A stretch of DNA of 34,076 nucleotides from Marinifilum sp. D714 (GTDB lineage: Bacteria > Bacteroidota > Bacteroidia > Bacteroidales > Marinifilaceae): the NCBI RefSeq assembly GCF_030851345.1, contig NZ_JALPNU010000034.1, positions 1 to 34,076 on the forward strand. The letters run 5' to 3'. A program made the translations under genes and the position numbers. The notes under the pieces were generated by a model. That model saw only the letters and a list, made by a program, of their open reading frames with translations, was not told the DNA's origin and did not search any database. Shown here piece by piece: positions 18,919-28,308 of the stretch; the stretch's first letter is position 1; every line of letters begins with the position of its first letter.

Positions 18919-20691
18919 TTATATAGCTTGTGTTTTTTCTCGTAACCATGCTCTGTGTTTCTCATCCAGATCTAGAGAAAGAATATCGTATACCTTTTGG
19001 TGATAATTATTCAGCCAGTATCTTTCTTCTTGGGTTAATAATTCAACTATGATGCCTTTGGTTTCGAAATGACAAAGTGTGATGGTTTCAAACTCCAAAT
19101 AATCACCAAATTCCGATGAGCCCGCATCTTTACAAAGAATTAAATTTTCGTGGCGAATTCCATATTTTCCATCTCGGTACAATGCTGGTTCATTCGACGT
19201 AATCATACCTTTTAAAATAGCTTGATCTTTAAGTTCCTGTCGAATGCTTTGAGGACCTTCGTGTACATTCATAAAGCAACCAACTCCATGACCTGTTCCG
19301 TGCCCGTAATTGCGCAGGTTTTTCCACAAATCCATTCGTGCTAAAGCATCAATGTTGCAACCACGAGTTCCTACAGGAAAAACAGCCATTGACAGTTGAA
19401 TCATTCCTTTTAACACCAAGGTATAATCTATTTTTTGTTCTTCGCTTAAATCTCCAAGTGGAATAGTTCTGGTAATATCTGTTGTTCCATCAAGATATTG
19501 AGCACCAGAATCAATTAAAAGAATGCTTTCTTTTTCAATCTCAACATTACTTTCTTTTGTTGTATGATAATGTGGTTGTGCTCCATGAGCTTTATAACCA
19601 CAAATGGTTCCAAAACTTTCACCTTTAAAACCTTCTTGCTGAGAACGGAACTCTTTTAATTTTTCCATTACCGTAAATTCGGTAACTTTTGTATTTCCAA
19701 GATTTTCTTCCAACCAATAGTAGAAATGTGTTAAAGCAACACCATCTTTTTTCATGGCATTTTTCATTCCTTCAATTTCTACATCATTCTTAGTGCTTTT
19801 AAAAAGTTGTGTTGGATTTTCTCTTTCAATGATGTTTGCCGAAATGGAATTGTAGATTCTTAAGTTTGTTCGATTGATATCCAATAGAACATTGGCAGAA
19901 CCTGGAATTTCTTCCAAATCAGAGAAAATTCTTCCGTAGCCAGCAATCTCAATTTCATCTTCAAGCAAAGTTTTAGCAAGACTATCTGGTACTTTTGCTT
20001 CGTTCAAATAAATGGTGGCCTTTTCTTTTTCAATAAGTGCGTAAGTCAATGCAAGTGGGTTGTAATCAACATCGCTTCCACGTAAATTAAAGATCCATGC
20101 AACATCATCCATACTTCCTACAAAATGATAATTGCAATCTAATTCTGCCATTTTTTTGCGAATCTTGGTAAGCTTAGCATATCTGGTTTTGCCAGAATAT
20201 TTTAAATCATGATCAAAGATTTCTCCATTAGGTAAAGCAGGGCGATCTTCCCAAATCTCATTGATTAAATCAAATTCTTCAACAATATGAATTCCTAAAT
20301 CTCCTAAGTTGTTCTTTAAGTTGCGTGTCTCAGCAACAGAAAAGCAAGTTCCATCAAATCCAATATTTGCATCTACATTCAGTTCGGACGTTAGCCACTG
20401 ATAAGGATTAGGAGTATTCTCGGTGCCCATTTTAAACAGCTCAATACCACTGTCAGTCAATTCTTTTTCGGCTTGTAAAAAATATCTGGAATCAGTCCAA
20501 AGACCAGCTTTGTTTTCGGTGATAACAACAGTTCCTGCCGATCCGGTAAATCCTGAAATCCATTGACGACCGGTCCATCTTTCAGGAACGTATTCGCTCA
20601 TATGTGGGTCTGAGCTGGTAATGATGTAGGCGTTAATTTCTTTTTCATTCATTAGAAAACGCAATGCGTTTACTCTTTCGGAAATAGTCAT
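18919..20691 (-). CDS. Xaa-Pro aminopeptidase (M24B, three-domain type)
   Basis: A 590-aa aminopeptidase P that removes N-terminal residues before proline, with the eukaryotic-like three-domain length of the XPNPEP1 group. Two creatinase-like N-terminal domains (about 1-300, with SSDPHMSEYVPERWTGRQW and the GTAGTVV-like TGSAGTVVIT segment) precede the pita-bread catalytic domain. Dinuclear metal ligands are visible: Asp in LLIDSGAQY, Asp in GTTDITRT, His in GHGTGHGVG, Glu in TSNEPALY and Glu in the final EFETITL. No signal peptide is seen, so it is cytoplasmic. Start is ATG at 20691. It appears to be transcribed alone, separated from the DUF4097 operon upstream by a terminator. Confidence 0.93.
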   Translation of the reverse strand: MTISERVNALRFLMNEKEINAYIITSSDPHMSEYVPERWTGRQWISGFTGSAGTVVITENKAGLWTDSRYFLQAEKELTDSGIELFKMGTENTPNPYQWLTSELNVDANIGFDGTCFSVAETRNLKNNLGDLGIHIVEEFDLINEIWEDRPALPNGEIFDHDLKYSGKTRYAKLTKIRKKMAELDCNYHFVGSMDDVAWIFNLRGSDVDYNPLALTYALIEKEKATIYLNEAKVPDSLAKTLLEDEIEIAGYGRIFSDLEEIPGSANVLLDINRTNLRIYNSISANIIERENPTQLFKSTKNDVEIEGMKNAMKKDGVALTHFYYWLEENLGNTKVTEFTVMEKLKEFRSQQEGFKGESFGTICGYKAHGAQPHYHTTKESNVEIEKESILLIDSGAQYLDGTTDITRTIPLGDLSEEQKIDYTLVLKGMIQLSMAVFPVGTRGCNIDALARMDLWKNLRNYGHGTGHGVGCFMNVHEGPQSIRQELKDQAILKGMITSNEPALYRDGKYGIRHENLILCKDAGSSEFGDYLEFETITLCHFETKGIIVELLTQEERYWLNNYHQKVYDILSLDLDEKHRAWLREKTQAI

Positions 20692-20790
20692 TTTTAGGTT
20701 TGTTATTGTTTAGGCCATAAAATTACAATAATATGAAGGAATTGAGACGATTCCTTTCTTAAAAAAATCAATGAAAATATGATTTTATAC

Positions 20791-20822
20791 AAAAAAACCT
20801 CTTTCTCATAAGAAAAAGAGGC
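20791..20822 (-). terminator. Terminator of the sigma/anti-sigma/DUF4097 operon
   Basis: On the minus strand a 7-bp stem (20815-20821 with 20798-20804, partly extended inward) is followed at once by seven T. It lies just after the stop of the DUF4097-like gene. Confidence 0.85.
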
Positions 20823-20842
20823 TTCTTCGAATTGTATTTTTT

Positions 20843-21904
20843 TTATCTTAAACTAACATTTCCATATTGGCTGTTAATTTTTACTTTTCCTTTAGGATCA
20901 TTTGAATTTCCTACGATTACTTTCAAGTAAGTTTCCGAGTTGTCAACGATCTTTTGAATTACTTGTGCATTATCAGGATAATTGATACCACAATATTTGG
21001 TTTCTGCCTCAAGTGAATACGAAGCACCTTCTTCAATTGCAATTTTACTTGCTACGTATTGGTTATCCACTTTAATACTTTCAAAATCTTTAGAAACATT
21101 GTCGATTTTACAATTACCATATTTAAGAGTCAACTCCAATGCTTTGTTTACATTTTCAATTCTAAAGTCGGAATATTGTCCCATATTAACTCTAAATACA
21201 TCTGTATTTACAATGTTGAAAGCGTCATATTTTGAATCGGCAAAAACAGTTTCATTATTATCCAAATGCAGTTTAGAATAACGACTAACTACAATTAATG
21301 CCTTGCTTATTCCAATATTCATTTTCGAATACTTTAAAGTAAGTTTTGTTCTATTGCACTCTTCAATAGTTGCTTTTGCATATGCTAGGTTAATAGTACT
21401 TACAGGTTTTTCTTCTGGATATAGAAGCTTTACTGCTTTTAGATTTCCATAGCTTAGATTAATGTTAGCTTTCTCTTTAAGCGATTGAATAAAGATATTT
21501 CCAAATTTATTGACTACATCAAGTTTAATATAATCTGGCATAAAAATTTCATAATCGATACTGAATTTTTTACCAGTTTTAAACTTTGTAGACATTCTGG
21601 TTTCTGCTTTAATTACATCACCAATTTTATCCATATTGATATCGATATTGGTGAAAAGTAACTTTGCCTTTTCCTCACTGGTAGTTTCAATGGTAATTAA
21701 AACCTTTACCGAAACTGAATCTTTTTCCCAATTATGGATATCAACATCACCATATTTGTTGCTAATTTTTAATTCAGTTCCTTGCTTGGCTGAGAATACT
21801 TCGATAATTTCTTTCTCATATTCATCTGTAGCAAAGGAATTAAATCCAAATCCCATAACTAAAATCAGTAGGATAGCCGAAAATTTAAATTTAAATGCTT
21901 TCAT
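20843..21904 (-). CDS. DUF4097-like periplasmic beta-repeat protein
   Basis: The 353-aa protein has a signal peptide (about 1-25, ending NSFA) and then repeated short beta segments of the type K-Y-G-N/D-V/I. KYGDVDI, KFGNIFIQ, SYGNLKAV, KYSKMNI, RYSKLHL, KYDAFNI, KYGNCKI and QYGNVSL recur about every 20-30 residues. This is typical of the DUF4097/DUF2807 right-handed beta-helix-like adhesin family. It is the third gene of a sigma factor, anti-sigma factor, DUF4097 operon, a recurring order in Bacteroidota, so it is likely a target or envelope sensor component of that ECF system. Its exact role is unknown. Confidence 0.82.
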   Translation of the reverse strand: MKAFKFKFSAILLILVMGFGFNSFATDEYEKEIIEVFSAKQGTELKISNKYGDVDIHNWEKDSVSVKVLITIETTSEEKAKLLFTNIDINMDKIGDVIKAETRMSTKFKTGKKFSIDYEIFMPDYIKLDVVNKFGNIFIQSLKEKANINLSYGNLKAVKLLYPEEKPVSTINLAYAKATIEECNRTKLTLKYSKMNIGISKALIVVSRYSKLHLDNNETVFADSKYDAFNIVNTDVFRVNMGQYSDFRIENVNKALELTLKYGNCKIDNVSKDFESIKVDNQYVASKIAIEEGASYSLEAETKYCGINYPDNAQVIQKIVDNSETYLKVIVGNSNDPKGKVKINSQYGNVSLR

Positions 21905-21958
21905 CGTTGTTCTATTTTTATGCTTTTAAATTCTTGTTATTAGTGGTTGTTTTCTGAA

Positions 21959-22507
21959 TTATGCCGAGACATTCAGGTTTGTTTTCGTTTGCTTTCTTAC
22001 CTGATACAATTGCTCAATAATTCTGTTTAAAATATTGGTTTTTACCTGGTAATATTCAATCATTGCCTGAATTACTCTGTCATCATCAGGATGCAATTTT
22101 AATTCTTGTTTTAGTTGATTGTAGCGTTTATCCATCTCTTTCAGTTCTTCTGATAAAATGTTTTGGTGTTCTTTGTTATCAAAGCTTCCCATTCGCTCAA
22201 TCATCCTCAACTGGCTGTCGATATTTGATGTGTAAAACAATTCAACTTCCTGATATTCCGGAGATATTGCTCCAAGTCCTAATTCTGCAGGAGATTGCAT
22301 TTTACGAATCTGATATCCGGTAATCCCCGAAATGACCACAAAAATAGCTATTGTTGCCACTTTTAAAAGTCTTGACATCCCAAATAGAGATTTCTTTTTT
22401 TGTTCGTTGTTCAATTTTCCTAGAAAGTTTTCAAAATGATCACTCCCAGGATCATGATCATCGAATACTTCCTTGTGTTCCCTAAGTACTTTTTCCAATT
22501 CTTTCAT
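21959..22507 (-). CDS. Probable anti-sigma factor, single membrane span
   Basis: The 182-aa protein has a charged cytoplasmic N-terminal region (about 1-45), one membrane span about 47-67 (VATIAIFVVISGITGY) and a periplasmic helical, coiled-coil-prone part (about 85-175). No zinc-finger anti-sigma motif is seen, so the call rests mainly on its place between an ECF sigma gene and a DUF4097 gene and on its topology. It likely binds the sigma factor at the membrane and releases it under envelope stress; that is an inference. Confidence 0.7.
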   Translation of the reverse strand: MKELEKVLREHKEVFDDHDPGSDHFENFLGKLNNEQKKKSLFGMSRLLKVATIAIFVVISGITGYQIRKMQSPAELGLGAISPEYQEVELFYTSNIDSQLRMIERMGSFDNKEHQNILSEELKEMDKRYNQLKQELKLHPDDDRVIQAMIEYYQVKTNILNRIIEQLYQVRKQTKTNLNVSA

Positions 22508-22610
22508 ACAAACAAGTTTTATTCGAATTGTTGTACGTAACCTTCTTTTTTTAATGTTAATACTTCATGTTGGTGTAGTCATTTGGTATTAACGGCAATA
22601 AGAGAACGGT

Positions 22611-23177
22611 TTACAGCAATTTTTTGGTTTTCTCTTTTTCTAATAATTGAATCAGTTTCTTTTTGGCTCTCAAAAATTGTGATCTTGATGTTGATGCATT
22701 TACATTCATAACTTTTGCTATCTCTTCATGATCGTATCCTTCCAATAAGTACAGGTTCAATATAATACGGTAACCTGTTGGTAGCAGGTTTATAGCTTGT
22801 TTAATTAAATCAATTTGTTCCTTGGTATCCTCGATCTCATAACTGCTTTCCTCTTCTTTTAGCTTATATAACTCATCTTCCAATGGGAAAAGTTCAAGCT
22901 TTCTCTTTTTTAGGCTATCCAAAGAACGATTTATAACGATTCGTTTTAACCAGGCACCAAAGCTAACTTCACCTTTATACTTTTTGATATTTTTAAAAGC
23001 TGATAAAAACGCTTCCTGCATAATATCTTCGGCTTCCGATTCGTCTTTTACGATGCGCAAAGACGAATTATACATTGCCTTGTAGTATAATTTATAAATC
23101 TTAAATTGTGCTTTGGGGTCGTTTTTCCCGCAAAGCTCAATTAAATCCTGGTGAATGTTTTGGTACAATGAGCTCAT
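22611..23177 (-). CDS. ECF-type RNA polymerase sigma factor
   Basis: The 188-aa protein has sigma region 2 (about 25-95), including EAEDIMQEAFLSAFKNIKKYKG and the promoter-melting FGAWLKRIVINRSLD segment. Sigma region 4 (about 125-180) has LPTGYRIILNLYLLEGYDHEEIA, the helix-turn-helix of which ends in STSRSQFLRAKKKL. There is no sigma region 3 or 1.1, as expected for ECF sigmas. It is the first gene of the operon with the anti-sigma and DUF4097 genes. A 103-bp gap to the anti-sigma gene is wider than usual but shows no terminator. Confidence 0.93.
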   Translation of the reverse strand: MSSLYQNIHQDLIELCGKNDPKAQFKIYKLYYKAMYNSSLRIVKDESEAEDIMQEAFLSAFKNIKKYKGEVSFGAWLKRIVINRSLDSLKKRKLELFPLEDELYKLKEEESSYEIEDTKEQIDLIKQAINLLPTGYRIILNLYLLEGYDHEEIAKVMNVNASTSRSQFLRAKKKLIQLLEKEKTKKLL

Positions 23178-23328
23178 TAATCAATTTCTATTCTAATGAC
23201 GATTGCGGGAATCATGCGTTGCATGTCTTTTTAATTATTTGAGAGAATAAATATAATTAAAAAGAAATACCAAGACAGTATCAGGGTAAGAATATTTTGT
23301 AAATAACAGATATTGATGTAATTGATGA

Positions 23329-25149
23329 TTAAAAAAGTGAACTGGCACGTAAAAGAATATTTTTTGCAAATTCTTTAAATGTTGATCTAAGAATTTTCAA
23401 ACTACGTTTAAATTGGTATTCAAACTCATTTCTTTCCAGTTTTTGCTCCTTGATATTTTCAATTGTGGAGATCAGCTCATTAGCCATATTTTCATAAACC
23501 GACCTTTTGTAATGTCTGATGCTATGATTGATATCAGTTTCGCTAATAAATTCTCTTACATCAAGAATGTAAGTGTCCTTGTGAGAATTGCAGAATTGTT
23601 CCAAGGCATTATTCATTTTCTCATGTCTGATTCTGGCTTTTCCATATTCTGATTTATTTGCAGCAGGTGTGTCAACTTCTGCACCATTAATAAAAATGAT
23701 TGGCTTTTTAACCTTCTTTCGAATGGTTTTGAGGTTTTTGATTAATTGATTTTCTGTAATCTGCCCAATAAAATCATATTCAGTGCTGAAAAAATCATAA
23801 AAGACTTCATTCATATTTTTGAATTCGTGTTTTTTGCACCGAGCAACAAATTCTGCTTTCGATTCATTTACAAAATCGGAATAAGATTCGTAAGGGATTT
23901 TTATTCCAGATGATTTTGACTGATACAAATCCATTGTATAATCAACCAGGAGACTGTACACCAAAATATCGTAATTACTGGAAAATACATCGGTGTCGAA
24001 AACCTGTTGATCTAAGAATGGAAAGGAAGCTATCAATTCACTTTTACTTTCTTCATCCAAACTTTCCGATTGAAGAAGAATTTCGGTATGCGCTTTTGGA
24101 ATGGGGTGATTGTTCTGGTTTACATTATTATATTCGGTGTCTACTTCCAGATCTTTATACGATAAATAATGAGCCATTTGTCTTAAATCGCATGCACCTT
24201 TTAAAAATATTTTGGTTGATGAAGAACCCTTGTTCTGATTATCGTTTGTCCAATCATTAACCTCCTTGATCCAGTGAGGGTGATCTTTTGAGTTCAATTC
24301 AACCGTAACATCACCCACTCGTTGTAATTCTGGGAAATTGAGTTTGGCATACATGTATTGCTCTAAGCCAATATTCATCGAACGGCAGGAAAAGAGAAAA
24401 TGTTCCAGCTGGTTTTTTCTTTTAAGCAAGGCATAGAATCCAACAATTCCATATTCTCCAAATCGATCTTTTACTTTTACTGCTTTACATTCATAATCAG
24501 AATCTTTAAGTAATACTTCCAATTCATTTTTATCAATTCTTTTCTTGGTATAGTTAATTTGGTTGGTTCGGTTTATGAGTTCGTGAATTCTATCGATTAT
24601 AGGTTCTAAATTTTCAATAATTGCCAAGTGAATATCCGATGACTCCAGAAAATGGATGTTGTCTGAAAAATGTTCTTTTTCCTTCTCTTTTTCCTCTAAG
24701 ATTTTATATTGCTGCAATCTGGTAAGTGCGGTGTCATCCTTTCCTGTAAAAGCTTTGTGTTTGCTAATTTCTGGTATGAAATCAGGTTCTTTTGTAAAAA
24801 TGCCTTGGTTGTAAAATTCTACTTCAGCCAGATTTAAATGATTGTCGTCGAGAAATAAAACATTCGCAGGGCGAAGCTGTGCCGAACTAATAATTTGCTT
24901 GACGTTTTTTCCTTTGGGATTCCAGTTGATCTGCGGGAAAACAAAATAATCCCAAACTCCTAATTCGAGCAGTTTGGCTTTTGCTGTTTCAAATTCATTT
25001 TTAGAAGCAATTGAATTGATAATTCCTCTTGAGCTTAGGTGTTTAATTAGTTGAATGTTTTCATTTATAGGAATAATGCCTTCTTCTGATAAAGTTCCTT
25101 TCCAAAAAGTTTCATCCAAATCCCAAATTATCAGCTTAATTGACTCCAT
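23329..25149 (-). CDS. FkbH-like HAD-IIIC protein with extra C-terminal domain
   Basis: The 606-aa protein begins with a HAD-IIIC domain (about 1-150): DLDET with catalytic Asp10 and Asp12, SIASKNE and FLDDNHLN. A GNAT-like FkbH part follows (about 165-300), with NRTNQINYTKKR, VKDRFGEYGIVGF and SCRSMNIGLEQY. FkbH proteins dephosphorylate and transfer glyceryl units onto acyl carrier proteins in some pathways. The C-terminal half (about 310-570) looks SGNH-like: GACDLR as a possible nucleophile block (with Cys/Asp in place of the usual Ser), FINGAE as block III, and an NHSIRHY segment near the end; this part is inferred. No carrier-protein, polyketide or peptide-synthetase gene is nearby, so the substrate is unknown. 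Confidence 0.8.
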   Translation of the reverse strand: MESIKLIIWDLDETFWKGTLSEEGIIPINENIQLIKHLSSRGIINSIASKNEFETAKAKLLELGVWDYFVFPQINWNPKGKNVKQIISSAQLRPANVLFLDDNHLNLAEVEFYNQGIFTKEPDFIPEISKHKAFTGKDDTALTRLQQYKILEEKEKEKEHFSDNIHFLESSDIHLAIIENLEPIIDRIHELINRTNQINYTKKRIDKNELEVLLKDSDYECKAVKVKDRFGEYGIVGFYALLKRKNQLEHFLFSCRSMNIGLEQYMYAKLNFPELQRVGDVTVELNSKDHPHWIKEVNDWTNDNQNKGSSSTKIFLKGACDLRQMAHYLSYKDLEVDTEYNNVNQNNHPIPKAHTEILLQSESLDEESKSELIASFPFLDQQVFDTDVFSSNYDILVYSLLVDYTMDLYQSKSSGIKIPYESYSDFVNESKAEFVARCKKHEFKNMNEVFYDFFSTEYDFIGQITENQLIKNLKTIRKKVKKPIIFINGAEVDTPAANKSEYGKARIRHEKMNNALEQFCNSHKDTYILDVREFISETDINHSIRHYKRSVYENMANELISTIENIKEQKLERNEFEYQFKRSLKILRSTFKEFAKNILLRASSLF

Positions 25150-25505
25150 ATTGAAAACTTAATTGTTTACTCTAAATTTATATAGAATAAATAAAAATAA
25201 CAATCAATCAAAGTGTTGTTCATGAGGAGAATAGGAGGGTTTATCAAAATAGATATAAGTCTGCATAGAGGTAAAGAAATGATTTTGATCGTCATAGAGT
25301 CTTCATTATTAAGAGTCAAAATAGGTGCAGAGCACCGTAATATTCACTGATAAAATGAGAATCCCAACAGAAATGAAAGGTTTTTGTGATTTTGCTATTG
25401 TGTGAATTTGGAATGGGAACTACTCGGCAGTACTTAAATTGAATTGGCTTTGGAATTTTACAACTTTTCTATTTTTTCACTATTCAAACTTTTCTAGACT
25501 TTCAG
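25150..25505. other. Intergenic region, no gene seen
   Basis: AT-rich and without a convincing gene. A 42-codon frame at 25222-25350 (+) has no ribosome binding site or recognisable sequence. The right end runs into the terminator of tRNA-Lys. Confidence 0.5.
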
Positions 25506-25536
25506 AAAAAAGAGTCACCAATATTTTGGCAACTCT
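25506..25536 (-). terminator. tRNA-Lys terminator, copy 1
   Basis: Read on the minus strand, an 11-bp stem (25526-25536 with 25511-25521) containing two G.U pairs surrounds an AATA loop and is followed by six T. On the plus strand the two wobble pairs become C.A mismatches, so it works best for the tRNA. An identical copy lies at 33857-33888. Confidence 0.85.
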
Positions 25537-25546
25537 CGTTTATAAG

Positions 25547-25619
25547 TGATCCCTCTGGGGTTCGAACCCAGGACCCCAACATTAAAAGTGTTGTGCTCTA
25601 CCAGCTGAGCTAAGGAATC
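25547..25619 (-). tRNA. tRNA-Lys(UUU), copy 1
   Basis: A 73-nt cloverleaf without encoded CCA: acceptor stem of 7 bp with one G.U, D arm GCTC-AGCTGGTA-GAGC, anticodon stem CAACA/TGTTG around CTTTTAA (anticodon UUU) and T arm CTGGG-TTCGAAC-CCCAG. It matches the other two copies in the window at every base I compared. Confidence 0.97.
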
Positions 25620-25837
25620 AGGATCCCTAAATTACTGAAAAAAATGAATTTTTGAAAATAAATTGCTGGCAAATGAATTAATGGGCATTTGCTTATTGTT
25701 TGATTGTTTTGTGGTTACAATTTTACTTTGTTTTCAATGCTGATAAAAAAAATATAATTAGGGTATTGCATAATTGGATTACGTACCTTTACGTTTACTT
25801 ACAAGTGAAATTATAAATAATAAGCAATTTTTGTTAT

Positions 25838-27205
25838 ATGTACGAAAAACTACTTACAATCCTGTTTTTCCTAATCTCGCTGGTAGCGGTTGGACAAGAT
25901 AAAATGAGTTTGAAAGGTGAAATGTTGAATTATAAAGGTGAAGATTTCTTGCTTTTAACTGGTGATGATGGAGGAGTTTTTATTGTAGATAGTGCCCAGG
26001 TTGATTTTAATGGTATAATTCGATTTAATTGGGAAGGAAGTCCGGGATTTTATCGAATAGCCAATGCGAGTAGTAAGATTGATATTAAGATTGATAGAAA
26101 AGATTTTTGGTTCTCCTTGTCAGGTTCAATGGAAGAAGGAGAGTTGCAGTTTACAGAAAATGATGAAAACTACCAATACCAATATTATTTATCCGAATTT
26201 TCGATTTTGAATGAATCGATAGAGGACTTGCGTGAAGATTTGCTGAATTTAAATGAGAAAGATTCTTTATTTAAAGAGAAGTATTCGCAATTTAAAAAGC
26301 TAAAAAAATCGAAACGCAATTTGCTTAAGGATTTATGGGGGGCGCATATTGATTCATGGTCGGCTCGTTTTGCCTTGGCTCAGCAGGAATTGATTCCTGA
26401 TGTAAAACTGAAAGGGCAAAAAGCTAATGAATATTATCTGAAACACTTTTTTGATTATTTTGCCTTTTCGGATTCGCTACTTACCGGAACACCGGTGTAT
26501 TACGATAAAGTATCTAAATACCTGAAGGCACATCAGATTAATGATTTTATAAGTAGTGGCAATTATAAAGAAATTAAGGAGTTAATTGGCAATTTGTTCT
26601 GGTTGACTGAACTAGATCCAGGATCGCAAAAATACATGGCCAATTACCTGATGAATCGTTTCCCTGCAGAAGAGTATTTGGAAGTGTACCACATTGTAAG
26701 TGATGCCTATCGAGTACTAAATACTTGTGAATATGTTTTGAATACCAAAACAATAAAGCGCAGAATCAATAATTTTAAAGCCATCACAAAAGGTTGGCAA
26801 GTGCCTGACATTCCTTTGTATCATACCAACAATGGAAGGGTGCAGAATTTAAGCAATGTGAATAGCGAGGTAACTCTTTTAATTGTGTGGTCGGGGAGTT
26901 GTAAGCACAGTGTGAATATGCTTTCACAAATCTCAGAGATATACTATACTTATAAAGAACTCGGTTTAGAGGTTGTGGCGGTTTCTTTGGATAGCAATCT
27001 GAATTATTGGAAAACGGCTGTAATGAATGGGAATTATCCATGGATAAATTCTTGTGATACCGATGGATTACATGGAACAGTTGCCAATCAATTAAATACA
27101 TTTGTTACACCAAGTATGTTTTTAATCGATTCTTCGCTAAAGGTGATGGCATTGCCTCACACTTTTTTCCAATTGGAACAGAAGTTGAACGAGCTTTTTA
27201 ATTGA
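25838..27205 (+). CDS. TlpA-like thioredoxin-fold protein with CXXS
   Basis: The 455-aa protein has a signal peptide (about 1-19, ending AVGQ). A large N-terminal part of beta strands followed by helices (about 25-315) resembles the DUF4369-type leader of Bacteroidota disulfide proteins, and a C-terminal redoxin domain follows (about 320-455). In that domain the active site reads WSGSCKHS: Cys355 is kept, but Ser358 replaces the resolving Cys of WCGPC. The cis-Pro loop is intact (FVTPSMFLID, P424). It is therefore likely a monothiol thiol-isomerase or binding protein in the periplasm rather than a classical reductase. It is the first of three co-directional genes with a LytTR regulator and an outer-membrane receptor. 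Confidence 0.85.
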   Translation: MYEKLLTILFFLISLVAVGQDKMSLKGEMLNYKGEDFLLLTGDDGGVFIVDSAQVDFNGIIRFNWEGSPGFYRIANASSKIDIKIDRKDFWFSLSGSMEEGELQFTENDENYQYQYYLSEFSILNESIEDLREDLLNLNEKDSLFKEKYSQFKKLKKSKRNLLKDLWGAHIDSWSARFALAQQELIPDVKLKGQKANEYYLKHFFDYFAFSDSLLTGTPVYYDKVSKYLKAHQINDFISSGNYKEIKELIGNLFWLTELDPGSQKYMANYLMNRFPAEEYLEVYHIVSDAYRVLNTCEYVLNTKTIKRRINNFKAITKGWQVPDIPLYHTNNGRVQNLSNVNSEVTLLIVWSGSCKHSVNMLSQISEIYYTYKELGLEVVAVSLDSNLNYWKTAVMNGNYPWINSCDTDGLHGTVANQLNTFVTPSMFLIDSSLKVMALPHTFFQLEQKLNELFN

Positions 27206-27356
27206 TAAGATTAAGCTTCGCACATAAAGAAGAAAGTACTGGTTCAATGTCTTTTGTTGTGTAGTTTTTGGATTGGTTATCGTAGAAATTTGTGTTTATC
27301 GATATTCTGATATTATACTTATCTTTACATACTGTAAAACCTAATAGCTATTCCAA

Positions 27357-28247
27357 ATGATGAACTATCGTGCTTTAAATTGGTTCAAACAGAAATTTCC
27401 GCAAAATTACATTCTACGCAAGCCTTTTATTGGAATGATAATCGTTGCTGTATTTTGTTACCTGTTTACCATTTTATACAAACCGCGACATACCAACAGT
27501 TCGGATCCGTTTAGTTATGAAGTTACAATGGCAATATATCTATTGGCCCTAATGCCACCGCTCTATATCACAATTAGAGCATTAAAACTATTTCCGGTTT
27601 TTAAGAGTAAGGAGAGTTGGACTCTTTTAAAAGAACTTGGATTCCCTTTAATACTTTTTCTGATTTTAGGTGTATGGAATTACTTTTTTGGATTTATAAT
27701 GGAAAACACAGAAGGGAGATGGAATATTTATACTTTTCTGGATTCTGTAAGAAGTACGCTCATTACAGGTACGCTTCCATACTTTCTGTTTACCATTCAA
27801 AATAGCAGGTATTTACTTTTGACAAAGGCTAGTGATCCAAATAAGGACAATCATATAAATGAGAAGTGTGAACTGATTCACATCAACTCAAAATTAAAAA
27901 AAGGAGACATTCGTTTCAATCCTGAATCATTTCTATATGCAGAGTCAAATGGGAATTATGTGATTTTCTATTTTCTTAAAAATGACAAGATCGAGAAAGA
28001 AATGGTTCGAAACTCGATAGGAGATATTGAGAATCAATTGAGCGAAATGCCTTACCTAATGAGAACACATAGGGCATTTATTGTGAATTTAAAAATGGTA
28101 ATTCTTAAAAAAGGAAACAGTTCTGGCTATCGTTTAAAACTTGTCGGAACAGATGCCGAATTGCCTGTTTCAAGACAAAATATTACCAACTTCGATAAGG
28201 TTGAGCAGGATTTACAAAAATCTCAGCTTGCCATTGGTACCAATTAA
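27357..28247 (+). CDS. Membrane-anchored LytTR transcription regulator
   Basis: The 296-aa protein has four probable membrane spans (about 24-41, 58-77, 94-114, 130-148) followed by a cytoplasmic LytTR DNA-binding domain (about 190-285). That domain shows FLYAESNGNYVIFYF, the MRTHRAFIVNLKMV segment and the PVSRQNITNFDKV recognition region. It has no receiver domain, so signalling must come through the membrane part or a partner. This layout is common in Bacteroidota, where such regulators often lie beside the envelope genes they control. Start is ATG at 27357, the first of two adjacent Met codons. It precedes the outer-membrane receptor gene by 151 bp. Confidence 0.9.
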   Translation: MMNYRALNWFKQKFPQNYILRKPFIGMIIVAVFCYLFTILYKPRHTNSSDPFSYEVTMAIYLLALMPPLYITIRALKLFPVFKSKESWTLLKELGFPLILFLILGVWNYFFGFIMENTEGRWNIYTFLDSVRSTLITGTLPYFLFTIQNSRYLLLTKASDPNKDNHINEKCELIHINSKLKKGDIRFNPESFLYAESNGNYVIFYFLKNDKIEKEMVRNSIGDIENQLSEMPYLMRTHRAFIVNLKMVILKKGNSSGYRLKLVGTDAELPVSRQNITNFDKVEQDLQKSQLAIGTN

Positions 28248-28284
28248 TTGCCATTTGTAACAAGTTTAAAATTGCATTTAGAAA

Positions 28285-28308
28285 GGATTTGTTCTTCGTC
28301 ACAAATCC
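28285..28308 (+). promoter_or_regulatory. Hairpin in the leader of the receptor gene
   Basis: A perfect 8-bp stem (28285-28292 with 28301-28308) with an 8-nt loop sits 90 bp before the receptor start. No T run follows, so it is not a plain terminator; it may be a leader element or an operator. Confidence 0.4.

Noticed and set aside
25222-25350. 42-codon plus-strand open frame between the FkbH-like gene and tRNA-Lys
   Set aside because: No ribosome binding site, no recognisable sequence, short, and in AT-rich intergenic DNA; it may be chance.
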